A DNA stretch of 7,946 nt from DATLYH01 sp035575035 (GCA_035575035.1 DATLYH010000267.1:1-7946), one strand, 5' to 3'; counted from the first letter of the stretch, positions 1-7,870 are shown. Notes: generated from the sequence alone by a model not told the origin. Made by a program: numbers and translations.

Positions 1-26
1 GCTGGCAGGTCGTTCGCGCGGTTCTT

Positions 27-32
27 TATAAT
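27..32 (+). promoter_or_regulatory. Candidate sigma-70 -10 box (TATAAT) before the aminotransferase
   Basis: A perfect TATAAT lies 43 bp before the preferred ATG at 76, in otherwise GC-rich DNA. No good -35 hexamer is seen at 17-18 bp spacing (GGCAGG or TGGCAG). If it is used, transcription would begin near 38-40. That would place the GGAG at 37-40 at the very 5' end of the mRNA and favour the ATG at 76 over the TTG at 49. The assignment rests on sequence alone and is close to the window edge. Confidence 0.4.
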
Positions 33-75
33 TCCTGGAGATTCGACTTTGTTGGTCCTGCAGCGGGGACAACCC

Positions 76-1395
76 ATGAGCACGCTTGCGTCGCCGCGCC
101 AGCACTACCTTCTCCCCTGGACGATTCAGGAGCGCGAAGATCCCGTCCTGGTGTTTGACCGGGGCGAAGGGGTTTACTTTTTCGACCGCGACGACCGCTG
201 CTATCTCGATTTTCTGTCGCAGCTGTTCCACTGCAACCTCGGGCACAACAATCGCCGGGTCATCGACGCCATCCAGCGTCAGGCGGAGCGGGCCTGCTGT
301 GTGTCGCCGCAAATCCTTACCGAGGAGCGGGCGGCATTGGCGGCGGCGCTGGCCCAGCGGGCGCCCGGCGACTTGAACACGTGCTTCTTCGTCAACAGCG
401 GCAGCGAGGCGGACGACCAGGCCTTCATCCTGGCCCGACTGGTGACCGGCCGGCCCAAGATCTTCGCCAAGTATCGCAGCTACCACGGCACCACCCTGGC
501 CGGCCTGGGCCACGGCGGCGACCCGCGGCGGGCGGCGGTCGAGCCGGGGCCTCCCGGCGCGGTTCGCTTCTTTGACCCGTACTGCTACCGCTGCGACCTC
601 GGGCTGGAGTATCCCTCCTGCGGCATTCAATGCTTGCAAGCGCTGGAGCGGCAGATCCAGCTGGAGAACCCGGCCACCGTGGCGGCGATTGTCGTTGAGC
701 CGGTGACCGGGGCGGCCGGCGGCTTTCCGCTGCCGGACGGTTACCTGACGCGGCTGCGGCAGCTGTGCGACCGCTACGGCATCCTGTTGATCGCCGATGA
801 GGTTATCACCGGCTTCGGCCGAACCGGGGCCTGGTTCGCCGTCGAGCACGAGAACGTGGTCCCCGACATGCTGGTGCTGGCCAAGGGGCTGACGTCGGGG
901 TATGTGCCGATGGGGGCGGTGATCGTGCGCGACGCCATCGCCCGGCACTTCGAGACGCGGATGCTCCCCCTGGGGAGCACCTACGCTGCCCATCCCTTGG
1001 CCACGGCGGCGGCGCTGGCTTGCCTGGAAGAGTATGAGCGGCGGGAGTTGATCCCCCATGCTCGGGCGATGGGCGAGGTGCTGCGGACGAAGCTGCGTGA
1101 GCTGGCGGAGCGGCACCCCTGCGTCGGCGACGTGCGCGGCAAGGGGCTGTTGGCCTGTCTGGAGCTGGTGCGCGACCGCGAGAGCAAAACGCCGCTGGTG
1201 CCGCCCCACACCGACTCGCTGTTGCCGTTGCAGATCCGCCGCCGCGCCTGGGACGAGGGATTGCATCTGATGGCACGGGGCAGCCTGATCCTGCTGGCGC
1301 CGCCGCTCATCGTCTTGCCGCAGCACATCGACGAGGCCGTGGAGAAACTGGATAACGTCCTCAGCTGGGTCGAGCGGCAAGAAAGTCTGGTCTGA
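76..1395 (+). CDS. Class-III PLP-dependent aminotransferase
   Basis: This is a fold-type I, class-III (ornithine/GABA/omega-amino acid group) aminotransferase. It would move an amino group between an amino donor and a keto acid in the cytoplasm using pyridoxal phosphate. From the ATG at 76 it is 439 residues, a normal family length. Visible hallmarks are NSGSEA at 107-112, the Tyr-His of a YHGTT motif at 136-137, Glu208 in VVEP, the PLP-ring Asp241 with Glu242 (ADEVITGFGRTG), the Schiff-base Lys270 in LAKGLTSGY, and Thr302 near the phosphate. Between residues 170 and 186 there is a four-cysteine cluster (CxxC, then CxxxC) in a PYCYRC...YPSCG setting, which I recall from a subgroup of this family. 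A TTG at 49 would add nine residues and has GGAG at 37-40. The ATG at 76 has GGGGA at 65-69 and a better-looking N-terminus. The substrate cannot be read from the sequence, and the neighbours on the opposite strand give no clue. Confidence 0.93.
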   Translation: MSTLASPRQHYLLPWTIQEREDPVLVFDRGEGVYFFDRDDRCYLDFLSQLFHCNLGHNNRRVIDAIQRQAERACCVSPQILTEERAALAAALAQRAPGDLNTCFFVNSGSEADDQAFILARLVTGRPKIFAKYRSYHGTTLAGLGHGGDPRRAAVEPGPPGAVRFFDPYCYRCDLGLEYPSCGIQCLQALERQIQLENPATVAAIVVEPVTGAAGGFPLPDGYLTRLRQLCDRYGILLIADEVITGFGRTGAWFAVEHENVVPDMLVLAKGLTSGYVPMGAVIVRDAIARHFETRMLPLGSTYAAHPLATAAALACLEEYERRELIPHARAMGEVLRTKLRELAERHPCVGDVRGKGLLACLELVRDRESKTPLVPPHTDSLLPLQIRRRAWDEGLHLMARGSLILLAPPLIVLPQHIDEAVEKLDNVLSWVERQESLV

Positions 1396-1406
1396 GCGTC
1401 GCCGGC

Positions 1407-3500
<2,094 letters not shown>

Positions 3501-3506
3501 GGGCGG

Positions 3507-3513
3507 CCCCCTT
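3507..3513 (-). promoter_or_regulatory. Ribosome binding site of glgX
   Basis: Read on the minus strand this is AAGGGGG, one base from the ideal AAGGAGG, six bases before the ATG at 3500. It lies outside the palindrome, so ribosome access does not require opening the hairpin. Confidence 0.55.
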
Positions 3514-3524
3514 CCCCCTCCGGG

Positions 3525-3599
3525 ATTGCGGATTGTGGATTGCGGATTGCGGATTAGAAGGTTCCTTCTTCAATCCGCAATCCGCAATCCGCAATCCGC
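3525..3599. repeat. Heptamer palindrome (ATTGCGG / CCGCAAT) forming a long hairpin
   Basis: The left arm has four tandem copies of the heptamer ATTGCGG (the second reads ATTGTGG), followed by ATTAGAAGG. The right arm has CCTTC, TT, and then four inverted copies (CAATCCG). Positions 3528-3555 pair with 3572-3599 over 28 bp with one imperfection (3536/3591). Positions 3556-3561 then pair with 3564-3569, giving a two-base loop and a two-base bulge. On the minus strand the element starts immediately after the TGA (3602-3600) of the GH57 gene and lies 24 bp before the glgX start. In RNA it would be a very stable stem, with no T-run after it. It could act as a transcript stabiliser or partial terminator inside the GH57-glgX unit. 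Elements of this heptamer type are, from memory, dispersed in planctomycete and some other GC-rich genomes and give rise to spurious NPQSAI-type peptides. No function is established here. Confidence 0.9.
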
Positions 3600-5078
3600 T
3601 CAGGCACTCTGTCGAAAATCGTACGTCAGGATGTCGGACCCGCGACGGCAGATCTCACGGGCGTAATCGGTCCAGATCCCCTGGCCCCAGTAGCGGAAGC
3701 AGCTGGTCTCGGCCACCAGCAGGTGGAACAGAGCGTTACGATACGCAAAACTGTTGCGGTCCACGTAACGATTGTCCATCACCTGGTGGAACTGGGCGCT
3801 GAGCTTGTTCATCGGGGTCAGCACGTTCTCGTAGCCGCGCACCCAGCTGATGTTGTTCGTCCAGCTGCCCCCCTCCATAGCGAAGTGCGGCTGCTCCTTC
3901 TTGATCTCGGCAATGGCCCGGTCGGCGGCGCCCGGCTCCCATCGGGTGATGCGGGCGAAGACCTTGGCCTGGTGGATCGGCTGGATCACCGGCAACATCT
4001 CCTCGCGGAGGCCGGCCTGCTCGACCAACTCGAGGTACTCGGTGACATTGACCAGGACGGTCCCCTCGGTGCCGATCTGGCGGACGGCATTGCGGTAGCC
4101 GTCGGGGAACTCGTTCATCATCACGCCGCCGTTCTCCCCGTCGCCGATCTGCGTGACGAGGGGCGGGATGGAGATGCCGGCCACCTCGCGGCGGTCGAGG
4201 CCCCGGGCCTCGTAATACGGCTGCATCTGGGCCACCAACTTGGTGTCGGACCCCTGCGTCTTGATGATGGCGATGATCGACACCTCTTCGCCGGCGGAGT
4301 TCTTGGCCACCAGCCGGCAGGGGAGATGGTGGAGGTTGGCGTCGCGGATGCCGCGGCCGTTGGGCGTCTCGACGGTGTGCTCCTGGACCAGCAGCCAGCG
4401 GTAGCCGCACTCCCGCAGCGCCTTGACATATTCGAAGGCGACATCGGGGTGGTTGGGGAGGTGCATCTCCGGCGGCGAGAAGCCGCGCACCCGGGCCAGC
4501 GCCTCCCAGCCGTAAATCGCAGCGAAGTGCTGCTGCCAGGCCCGCAGGTGCAAGAGGTAGTCGGCCGGCGGCGTCGAGGAGGCAACGGCGTGGCCCCACA
4601 TGGTGCCGAGCCACTCAACGTGGCGGCGCAGGTGCGGGTCGCAGGTGATGCCGCGCAGCCGCTCCAGCACGTCCCCCCGCCCCATCTTGCGCAGGCCGAA
4701 GAGGAGTTCGCCAGAATAGTCGAGCATGACGCGGGGATGCTTTCCCTCGCGGATCAGTTCCGGAATGATATTGCCCATCCGGGCGTAGCATTCGGCGAAG
4801 ACGGGGGCATTATGGTTATCGCCGATATGCGGATGGCGCATCATGTAATCGAGGTTGCTGATGATCTCGGCCGTCCTCAGGTCGGGTCCGCCGGCCGGGA
4901 TCAGCGGCTGCTGCATGTGTAGGGCGATGGCGAAGCAGCTGCGGATGCGGTCGAGCCGGAGAGGCGTCTCGTGCAGGAAAACTGGTTGTTGACGGCTGGT
5001 GACCTCCTTGACCTGGGCTTCGGCACCGCAGATATTCGGCAGGCCATCGACGATCTCCGGAAGGGGTTTAAGCTCCAT
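3600..5078 (-). CDS. Glycoside hydrolase family 57 protein
   Basis: A 492-residue protein recognisable as GH57, a retaining family of alpha-amylases, 4-alpha-glucanotransferases, branching enzymes and amylopullulanases with a (beta/alpha)7 barrel. Conserved regions in order: region 1 FAIALHMQQP (49-58), region 2 LDYSGEL (119-125), region 3 RGFSPPEM with the probable nucleophile Glu204, region 4 IGDGENGG with the probable acid/base Asp313, and region 5 AETSCFRYWGQGIW (456-469). Both catalytic carboxylates are therefore present. The usual HQP of region 1 reads QQP, the second histidine being Gln56. There is no signal peptide, so it is probably cytoplasmic. The start at 5078 is set by AGGAG ten bases upstream (plus-strand 5089-5093). 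It is followed on the same strand by a hairpin and then glgX, so a role in glycogen or maltodextrin turnover is inferred. The exact reaction (hydrolysis, transfer or branching) cannot be told from the sequence. Confidence 0.9.
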   Translation of the reverse strand: MELKPLPEIVDGLPNICGAEAQVKEVTSRQQPVFLHETPLRLDRIRSCFAIALHMQQPLIPAGGPDLRTAEIISNLDYMMRHPHIGDNHNAPVFAECYARMGNIIPELIREGKHPRVMLDYSGELLFGLRKMGRGDVLERLRGITCDPHLRRHVEWLGTMWGHAVASSTPPADYLLHLRAWQQHFAAIYGWEALARVRGFSPPEMHLPNHPDVAFEYVKALRECGYRWLLVQEHTVETPNGRGIRDANLHHLPCRLVAKNSAGEEVSIIAIIKTQGSDTKLVAQMQPYYEARGLDRREVAGISIPPLVTQIGDGENGGVMMNEFPDGYRNAVRQIGTEGTVLVNVTEYLELVEQAGLREEMLPVIQPIHQAKVFARITRWEPGAADRAIAEIKKEQPHFAMEGGSWTNNISWVRGYENVLTPMNKLSAQFHQVMDNRYVDRNSFAYRNALFHLLVAETSCFRYWGQGIWTDYAREICRRGSDILTYDFRQSA

Positions 5079-5143
5079 GCGTTTGTTTCTCCTGATCGGG
5101 TGTTTCCGGATGGTAACACTCGTTAGCGAGACTTAGCACGCGG

Positions 5144-5159
5144 CCCTGCCTCAGCAGGG
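5144..5159. other. Small perfect hairpin upstream of the GH57 gene
   Basis: CCCTGC (5144-5149) and GCAGGG (5154-5159) form a perfect 6-bp GC-rich stem with a CTCA loop, 66 bp upstream of the GH57 start. If the GH57 transcript starts farther out, it would sit in the 5' leader. No T-run follows on either strand, so it is not a typical terminator. Confidence 0.4.
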
Positions 5160-5287
5160 GACCGCCCGAGAAGTGACGGGTCGGCACGGGCTGGTAATCC
5201 TTTAACAGTAAGTGCTCTTCCGGGCAACATACGTATTCGGCCCCTAGCCCTGCCGTTCTCCACGGTCAGTTTTCTTGAGCAAATTCC

Positions 5288-5390
5288 GCGCCGAATCCCT
5301 GGCCGGGGGAAGTTCGTAAGGATTCACGGCGCAACAACCCAAGCCACGAAGGCTTACGAAGGAGAATCCGGAAACGGGCCAGGAGCCGGA
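5288..5390. other. Nested and competing inverted repeats (possible structured RNA or old element)
   Basis: Several pairings are present. GCGCCGAATCC (5288-5298) pairs with GGATT plus CGGCGC (5320-5332), with a two-base bulge. TTCGTAAG (5313-5320) pairs exactly with CTTACGAA (5353-5360). CCTGGCC (5298-5304) pairs with GGCCAGG (5377-5383). TCCGG (5367-5371) pairs with CCGGA (5386-5390). GAATCC recurs at 5364-5369 and could compete for GGATTC (5320-5325). The first stem and the second cannot form together without a pseudoknot. Such alternatives are seen in regulatory RNAs, but also arise by chance in GC-rich DNA. I recognise no known RNA family, and the strand is unknown. Confidence 0.3.
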
Positions 5391-5524
5391 CTGGGCAGGT
5401 CCATTCACAAGTGTAGCGTTTTTGCGAACCCCACGTCATCTTCTCGCGCCAACGGAAAAACCGCCTTCGCGCGCGCTCTCTCCTTCCCTATTCTGCCGGA
5501 TATGCCTAAAATCTGTCAAATATT

Positions 5525-5539
5525 TGGTTTAAGAAACCA
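5525..5539. other. Perfect 6-bp hairpin TGGTTT / AAACCA
   Basis: TGGTTT (5525-5530), AAG loop, AAACCA (5534-5539), in an unusually AT-rich stretch of the gap. It could be an operator half-site pair or a weak hairpin. There is nothing more to support a role. Confidence 0.25.
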
Positions 5540-5562
5540 GTCCGCAGGCCATAGTCCGCCAA

Positions 5563-5592
5563 CTTCTTCTGCAGCCTGCGGGCCCGAAGAAG
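5563..5592. other. CTTCTTC / GAAGAAG inverted repeat before the small gene
   Basis: CTTCTTC (5563-5569) and GAAGAAG (5586-5592) are exact inverted copies with a 16-base interval, which itself holds the self-complementary GCAGCCTGC. It lies just upstream of the likely promoter of the 54-codon gene, so an operator or upstream hairpin is possible. No known regulator site is recognised. Confidence 0.3.
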
Positions 5593-5618
5593 CAGAGGGC
5601 GTTGTCCTGGGAAGCGGC

Positions 5619-5624
5619 TACAAT
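5619..5624 (+). promoter_or_regulatory. Candidate -10 box (TACAAT) of the small basic-protein gene
   Basis: TACAAT matches the sigma-70 -10 consensus at five of six bases and lies 54 bp before the ATG at 5679, which would leave a leader of roughly 45-50 bases. The hexamer at 17-bp spacing (AGGGCG) is a poor -35. A TTGTCC at 5602-5607 is too close, at 11 bp. The call is tentative. Confidence 0.3.
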
Positions 5625-5665
5625 GCCAAGAGAGGAACTATCTTCCCAACCTCATGCTGAGCAAA

Positions 5666-5671
5666 AGAGGA
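5666..5671 (+). promoter_or_regulatory. Shine-Dalgarno site AGAGGA of the small gene
   Basis: AGAGGA followed by seven bases and then ATG at 5679. The match and spacing are as good as for the clear genes in this window, and this is the main reason to accept the short reading frame that follows. Confidence 0.6.
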
Positions 5672-5678
5672 CCAACCG

Positions 5679-5843
5679 ATGGGCCATAGCCGAGCCGGAG
5701 ACAACCGCAGGGCAAGATTGAAGCGACGCCGACGCGAGCAGCAAAGGTTATTGCGGAAGGCCGAATCGTCCAAGCCGGCGGCCGCCCCGCCCAACACCGC
5801 CACTCCACCCAGCACCGCCGCCGTCCCGGTGAGCCAAACGTGA
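5679..5843 (+). CDS. Small Arg-rich hypothetical protein (54 aa)
   Basis: A 54-codon reading frame, ATG to TGA, below the usual length cut-off for ORF calling. The first half (residues 1-28) is strongly basic and probably one helix: it begins MGHSRAGDNRRARLKRRRRE and continues QQRLLRKA. The second half (29-54) is a low-complexity Ala/Pro/Thr/Ser tail without charge clusters. There is no signal peptide or membrane segment. The basic helix suggests binding to RNA, DNA or the ribosome, but this is inference. I have an impression of similar short MG-S-R...RRRR peptides in planctomycetes but cannot verify it. It starts seven bases after AGAGGA, stands alone on its strand, and converges with the membrane-protein gene ending at 5911. 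It is divergent from the GH57 gene. The antisense frame (5914 to 5618) lacks comparable support. Confidence 0.6.
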   Translation: MGHSRAGDNRRARLKRRRREQQRLLRKAESSKPAAAPPNTATPPSTAAVPVSQT

Positions 5844-5910
5844 GGAAGAGGAGAGAAGCAACTGCTCTCGAACCTCGGAAAAGTGCGCGAGCGCAGCGAC
5901 GCCCCTTTCC

Positions 5911-6900
5911 TCACTCCCCATCAGCGGCGGCTGTGGTCTGCTCCACCAAAGCGCGGGCCAGGGACGCCGCGGCCTGGCATTCCTCCAGCGTCGGCTCGGC
6001 GCGAGCGAACTTGGCCAGATCGCAGCGCTCCAGGAACTGGCGCAGTTGCTCCTGCTGCGCGGCTGTCAGCCCGGGCAGCGACCGCGCCGCGGCCAGGAAC
6101 TCGGCCGTTGTCTGGTGCGATGCCGGCAGCCGATAGCGCAGCTCGAAGTAGCGGCGGAGGACATCCGACAGCAGCGTGTGATAACGCTCAGCCTGCCCCG
6201 CTGCGGGAAGACCCAGCGCCTCGATCCGCTCCATCTCGCTCAGCGCCCATTGATGCGGCGCCGGCGGCGGCTCGGGCCTCGTCAGCCGGCGCTTCAGCTC
6301 CCAGCCGCCCAGGACCAGGGCCGCACTTGCCAGCACCACCACAAGACCGGCCAACCAGGGGAGCCACCACGGACGCACCGGCGGCAGTTCCTCGGGCGGC
6401 GGAATGTCGCGCAGCTCCTTCAGGTCCGGCTGGACAATCTCGGTTGTGATCGTCAGCGGCATCGGCTGCCACTCGATCCGGTGCGGCCGCTTGCCCGGCC
6501 CCTCGGTGTAGGAGAGCGGCAGCGGCTGCACGTTCACTTCGCCGTTCCGAAGCGGGTCAAGGCGAAGCGTCAGCCGCCAGCGCTCCCGGCCGTCGGCGGT
6601 TGGGGTCCGCTCCGTCTGGCCCTCGCACCGCAGCCAGGCGCCGGTTGCTTCCAGCGCCCGGATCTGTTCTTCCTGGATTTCCTTATCGCTTTTGTCAAAG
6701 ACCAGCGGATGGTCCCCCTCGACGGTCATGGTCAGCACGATCTCGTCGGCCAAGCGGGCGGTGATACGGCCATCCTCCACCTGAACACCTTGCAAGCGGA
6801 CCACAGCACTGCCGTGTCGCTGCTCGTACTCCGCGGCCGACAGGGCCGGCGCCAGCAGCAGCCAGCCGGCGAGCAGCCCGAACAGGCACGGCGTCGGCAC
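5911..6900 (-). CDS. Single-pass membrane protein of the BatD/DUF4381 type, partner of DUF58
   Basis: A 329-residue protein. An N-terminal hydrophobic signal (residues about 5-22, with a likely cut after ALSAA) is followed by a beta-rich extracytoplasmic domain (about 24-160), a proline-rich stalk (166-177, IPPPEELPPVRP) and one membrane segment (about 179-199). Next come a basic stop (ELKRR), a second proline linker (209-215) and a cytoplasmic helical domain (about 216-322). The latter carries RYHTLLSDVLRRYFELRY and a later CDLAKFARAEPT motif, as in DUF4381/BatD-like proteins of MoxR-DUF58-VWA operons, which act at the cell envelope. The start is GTG at 6900, set by a perfect AAGGAGG eight bases upstream, lying inside the end of the DUF58 gene; only two bases separate the two genes, so they are translationally coupled. 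No gene follows on this strand up to 5911. The function is not known, and the family assignment rests on architecture and context rather than on a diagnostic motif. Confidence 0.8.
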   Translation of the reverse strand: MPTPCLFGLLAGWLLLAPALSAAEYEQRHGSAVVRLQGVQVEDGRITARLADEIVLTMTVEGDHPLVFDKSDKEIQEEQIRALEATGAWLRCEGQTERTPTADGRERWRLTLRLDPLRNGEVNVQPLPLSYTEGPGKRPHRIEWQPMPLTITTEIVQPDLKELRDIPPPEELPPVRPWWLPWLAGLVVVLASAALVLGGWELKRRLTRPEPPPAPHQWALSEMERIEALGLPAAGQAERYHTLLSDVLRRYFELRYRLPASHQTTAEFLAAARSLPGLTAAQQEQLRQFLERCDLAKFARAEPTLEECQAAASLARALVEQTTAAADGE

Positions 6901-6902
6901 GG

Positions 6903-7787
6903 TCAGGTCCTCCTTAGCCGGCGCTCACGCAGTTTGAAGAAGCGGATCAGGGCGTCGAGGTGGCTGCCGTCGGTGCTGACCTCGATGAAGTCGATCTGGG
7001 CCGAGCGCATCAGCCGGCGCAGGTCGTCGCGGCGCTGCCGGGCCGCCGCGGCGAAGGCCGCACGCACCTGCCGGCTGCCGGTGTCCACCAGCAGTCGCCG
7101 GCCGGTTTCCGCGTCCTCCACTTCCAGCAGGCCGACGGCCGGCAATTCCTCCTCACGCGGGTCGGTGATGCGCAGGGCGATCAGGTCGTGCCGCCGGCCC
7201 GAGCGCTTGAGCGCGTGCTCGAAGTCGCGGTCGAGGAAGTCGCTGAGCAAAAAGACGATGGCCCGCCGCCGCAGCACGCGGTTGAGGTAATCCAGAGCAT
7301 CGCGCAGACAGGTGCCGCGATGGGCCGGCTGGAAGAAGAGAATGTCGCGGATCAGGCGGAGGACGTGCCGCGTTCCCTTGCGCGGCGGAAGGAAGTGTTC
7401 GACCCGATCGGTGAACTGGAGCAGGCCGACCTTGTCGTTGTTGCTGATGGCGCTGAAGGCGAGGACGGCCGCCAGCTCGGCCGCCACCTCGCGCTTCTGG
7501 TGCAGCTGCGTGCCGAACAGGTGGCTGGCGCTGCAATCAACCGCCAGAATCACGGTTAGCTCGCGCTCCTCGACGAAGCGCTTGATGAACGGGTGGCCCA
7601 TGCGAGCGGTGACGTTCCAGTCGATGGAACGGATGTCGTCACCGGGGAGGTACTCGCGCACTTCCTCGAAGGCGATGCCGGTCCCCTTGAAGACGCTGTG
7701 ATACTCGCCGCCGAGCAGGTCCTCAACGGCGCGGCGGGCCTTCAACTGCAAGCGGCGGATCTGGCGAAGGACCTCGTGGGGGAGCAT
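6903..7787 (-). CDS. DUF58 domain protein with vWA-like metal site
   Basis: A 294-residue cytoplasmic protein with the DUF58 signature. The block FKGTGIAFEEVREYLPGDD is followed by IRSIDWNVTARMG, covering residues 33-64. The MIDAS-like DxSxS is VDCSAS (Asp84, Ser86, Ser88) on the first strand of a von Willebrand A-like fold, and a second acidic site VFLLSDFLD lies at 178-186. The proteins of this family occur with MoxR AAA+ ATPases and VWA membrane proteins, and are thought to act in complex assembly or envelope stress. The frame stays open upstream through the repeat array to the window edge, but the ATG at 7787 (MLPHEVLRQIRRLQLKARR) is the typical family start. The upstream 53 codons are repeat translation. 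Its Shine-Dalgarno is weak (AGAAG, 7796-7800). It is coupled to the following membrane-protein gene. MoxR is not in the window and may lie beyond the repeats. Confidence 0.92.
   Translation of the reverse strand: MLPHEVLRQIRRLQLKARRAVEDLLGGEYHSVFKGTGIAFEEVREYLPGDDIRSIDWNVTARMGHPFIKRFVEERELTVILAVDCSASHLFGTQLHQKREVAAELAAVLAFSAISNNDKVGLLQFTDRVEHFLPPRKGTRHVLRLIRDILFFQPAHRGTCLRDALDYLNRVLRRRAIVFLLSDFLDRDFEHALKRSGRRHDLIALRITDPREEELPAVGLLEVEDAETGRRLLVDTGSRQVRAAFAAAARQRRDDLRRLMRSAQIDFIEVSTDGSHLDALIRFFKLRERRLRRT
6909..6915 (-). promoter_or_regulatory. Shine-Dalgarno AAGGAGG that fixes the GTG start at 6900
   Basis: Perfect anti-16S match on the minus strand, eight bases before GTG. It is embedded in the last codons of the DUF58 gene, which ends at 6903. 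This supports both the GTG start and translational coupling. Confidence 0.85.
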
Positions 7788-7808
7788 GCTTAGCGCTTCT
7801 GACGAACT

Positions 7809-7870
7809 GGCGAGCGGTCGGTTGAGGCGAGCGGCCGGCGTGAACCGGCCGGTTGACACCGGCCGCTCGC
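7809..7870. repeat. Inverted part of the repeat array with central 12-bp palindrome
   Basis: GCGAGCGGCCGG (7827-7838) is the exact reverse complement of CCGGCCGCTCGC (7859-7870), a piece of the tandem unit. Between them lies the perfect palindrome AACCGGCCGGTT (7843-7854). A degenerate copy, GGCGAGCGGTCGG (7809-7821), precedes it and repeats at 7826-7838 with one change. The array thus switches orientation here, about 25-60 bp upstream of the DUF58 start. It can form a 12-bp stem with a 20-base loop holding a second stem. Confidence 0.85.

Larger units (their letters stand above)
5079..5678. other. 600-bp intergenic region, no convincing gene, rich in inverted repeats
   Basis: This gap lies between the divergent starts of the GH57 gene (minus) and the 54-codon gene (plus). 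It contains no ORF with coding character and a ribosome binding site, and I see no tRNA, RNase P, SRP, tmRNA or riboswitch signature that I recognise. What it does hold is several hairpins, listed separately, a direct repeat of AGTCCGC (5539-5545 and 5553-5559), and patches of lower GC content (for example 5500-5540). It must contain the promoters of both flanking genes, although no clean -35/-10 pair stands out. Confidence 0.7.

Noticed and set aside
3723..4922. Plus-strand open frame (399 codons) opposite the GH57 gene
   Set aside because: Shadow of the GH57 codon bias, with no recognisable domain.
5281..5400. Known riboswitch, SRP RNA or RNase P RNA
   Set aside because: I compared it with remembered core motifs (cobalamin, fluoride, glycine, c-di-GMP, SRP GGAA-tetraloop domain, RNase P conserved cores) and none matched.
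5502..5660. Plus-strand 52-codon frame starting MPKICQIFGL
   Set aside because: No Shine-Dalgarno before the ATG, no biased composition, and it overlaps the probable promoter and hairpins of the 54-codon gene.
5852..5872. GAGAG / CTCTC hairpin after the small gene as its terminator
   Set aside because: Short and interrupted stem with no T-tract; not distinguishable from chance.
5618..5914. Minus-strand 98-codon frame in the gap
   Set aside because: Antisense to the 54-codon gene, with no good ribosome site and a mixed composition. Its Gly/Ala stretch is the complement of the Ala/Pro tail of the plus-strand frame.
6046..7290. Plus-strand open frame (414 codons) across the DUF58 and membrane-protein genes
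   Set aside because: It crosses the boundary of two clear minus-strand genes and is Arg/Gln/Pro-rich noise.
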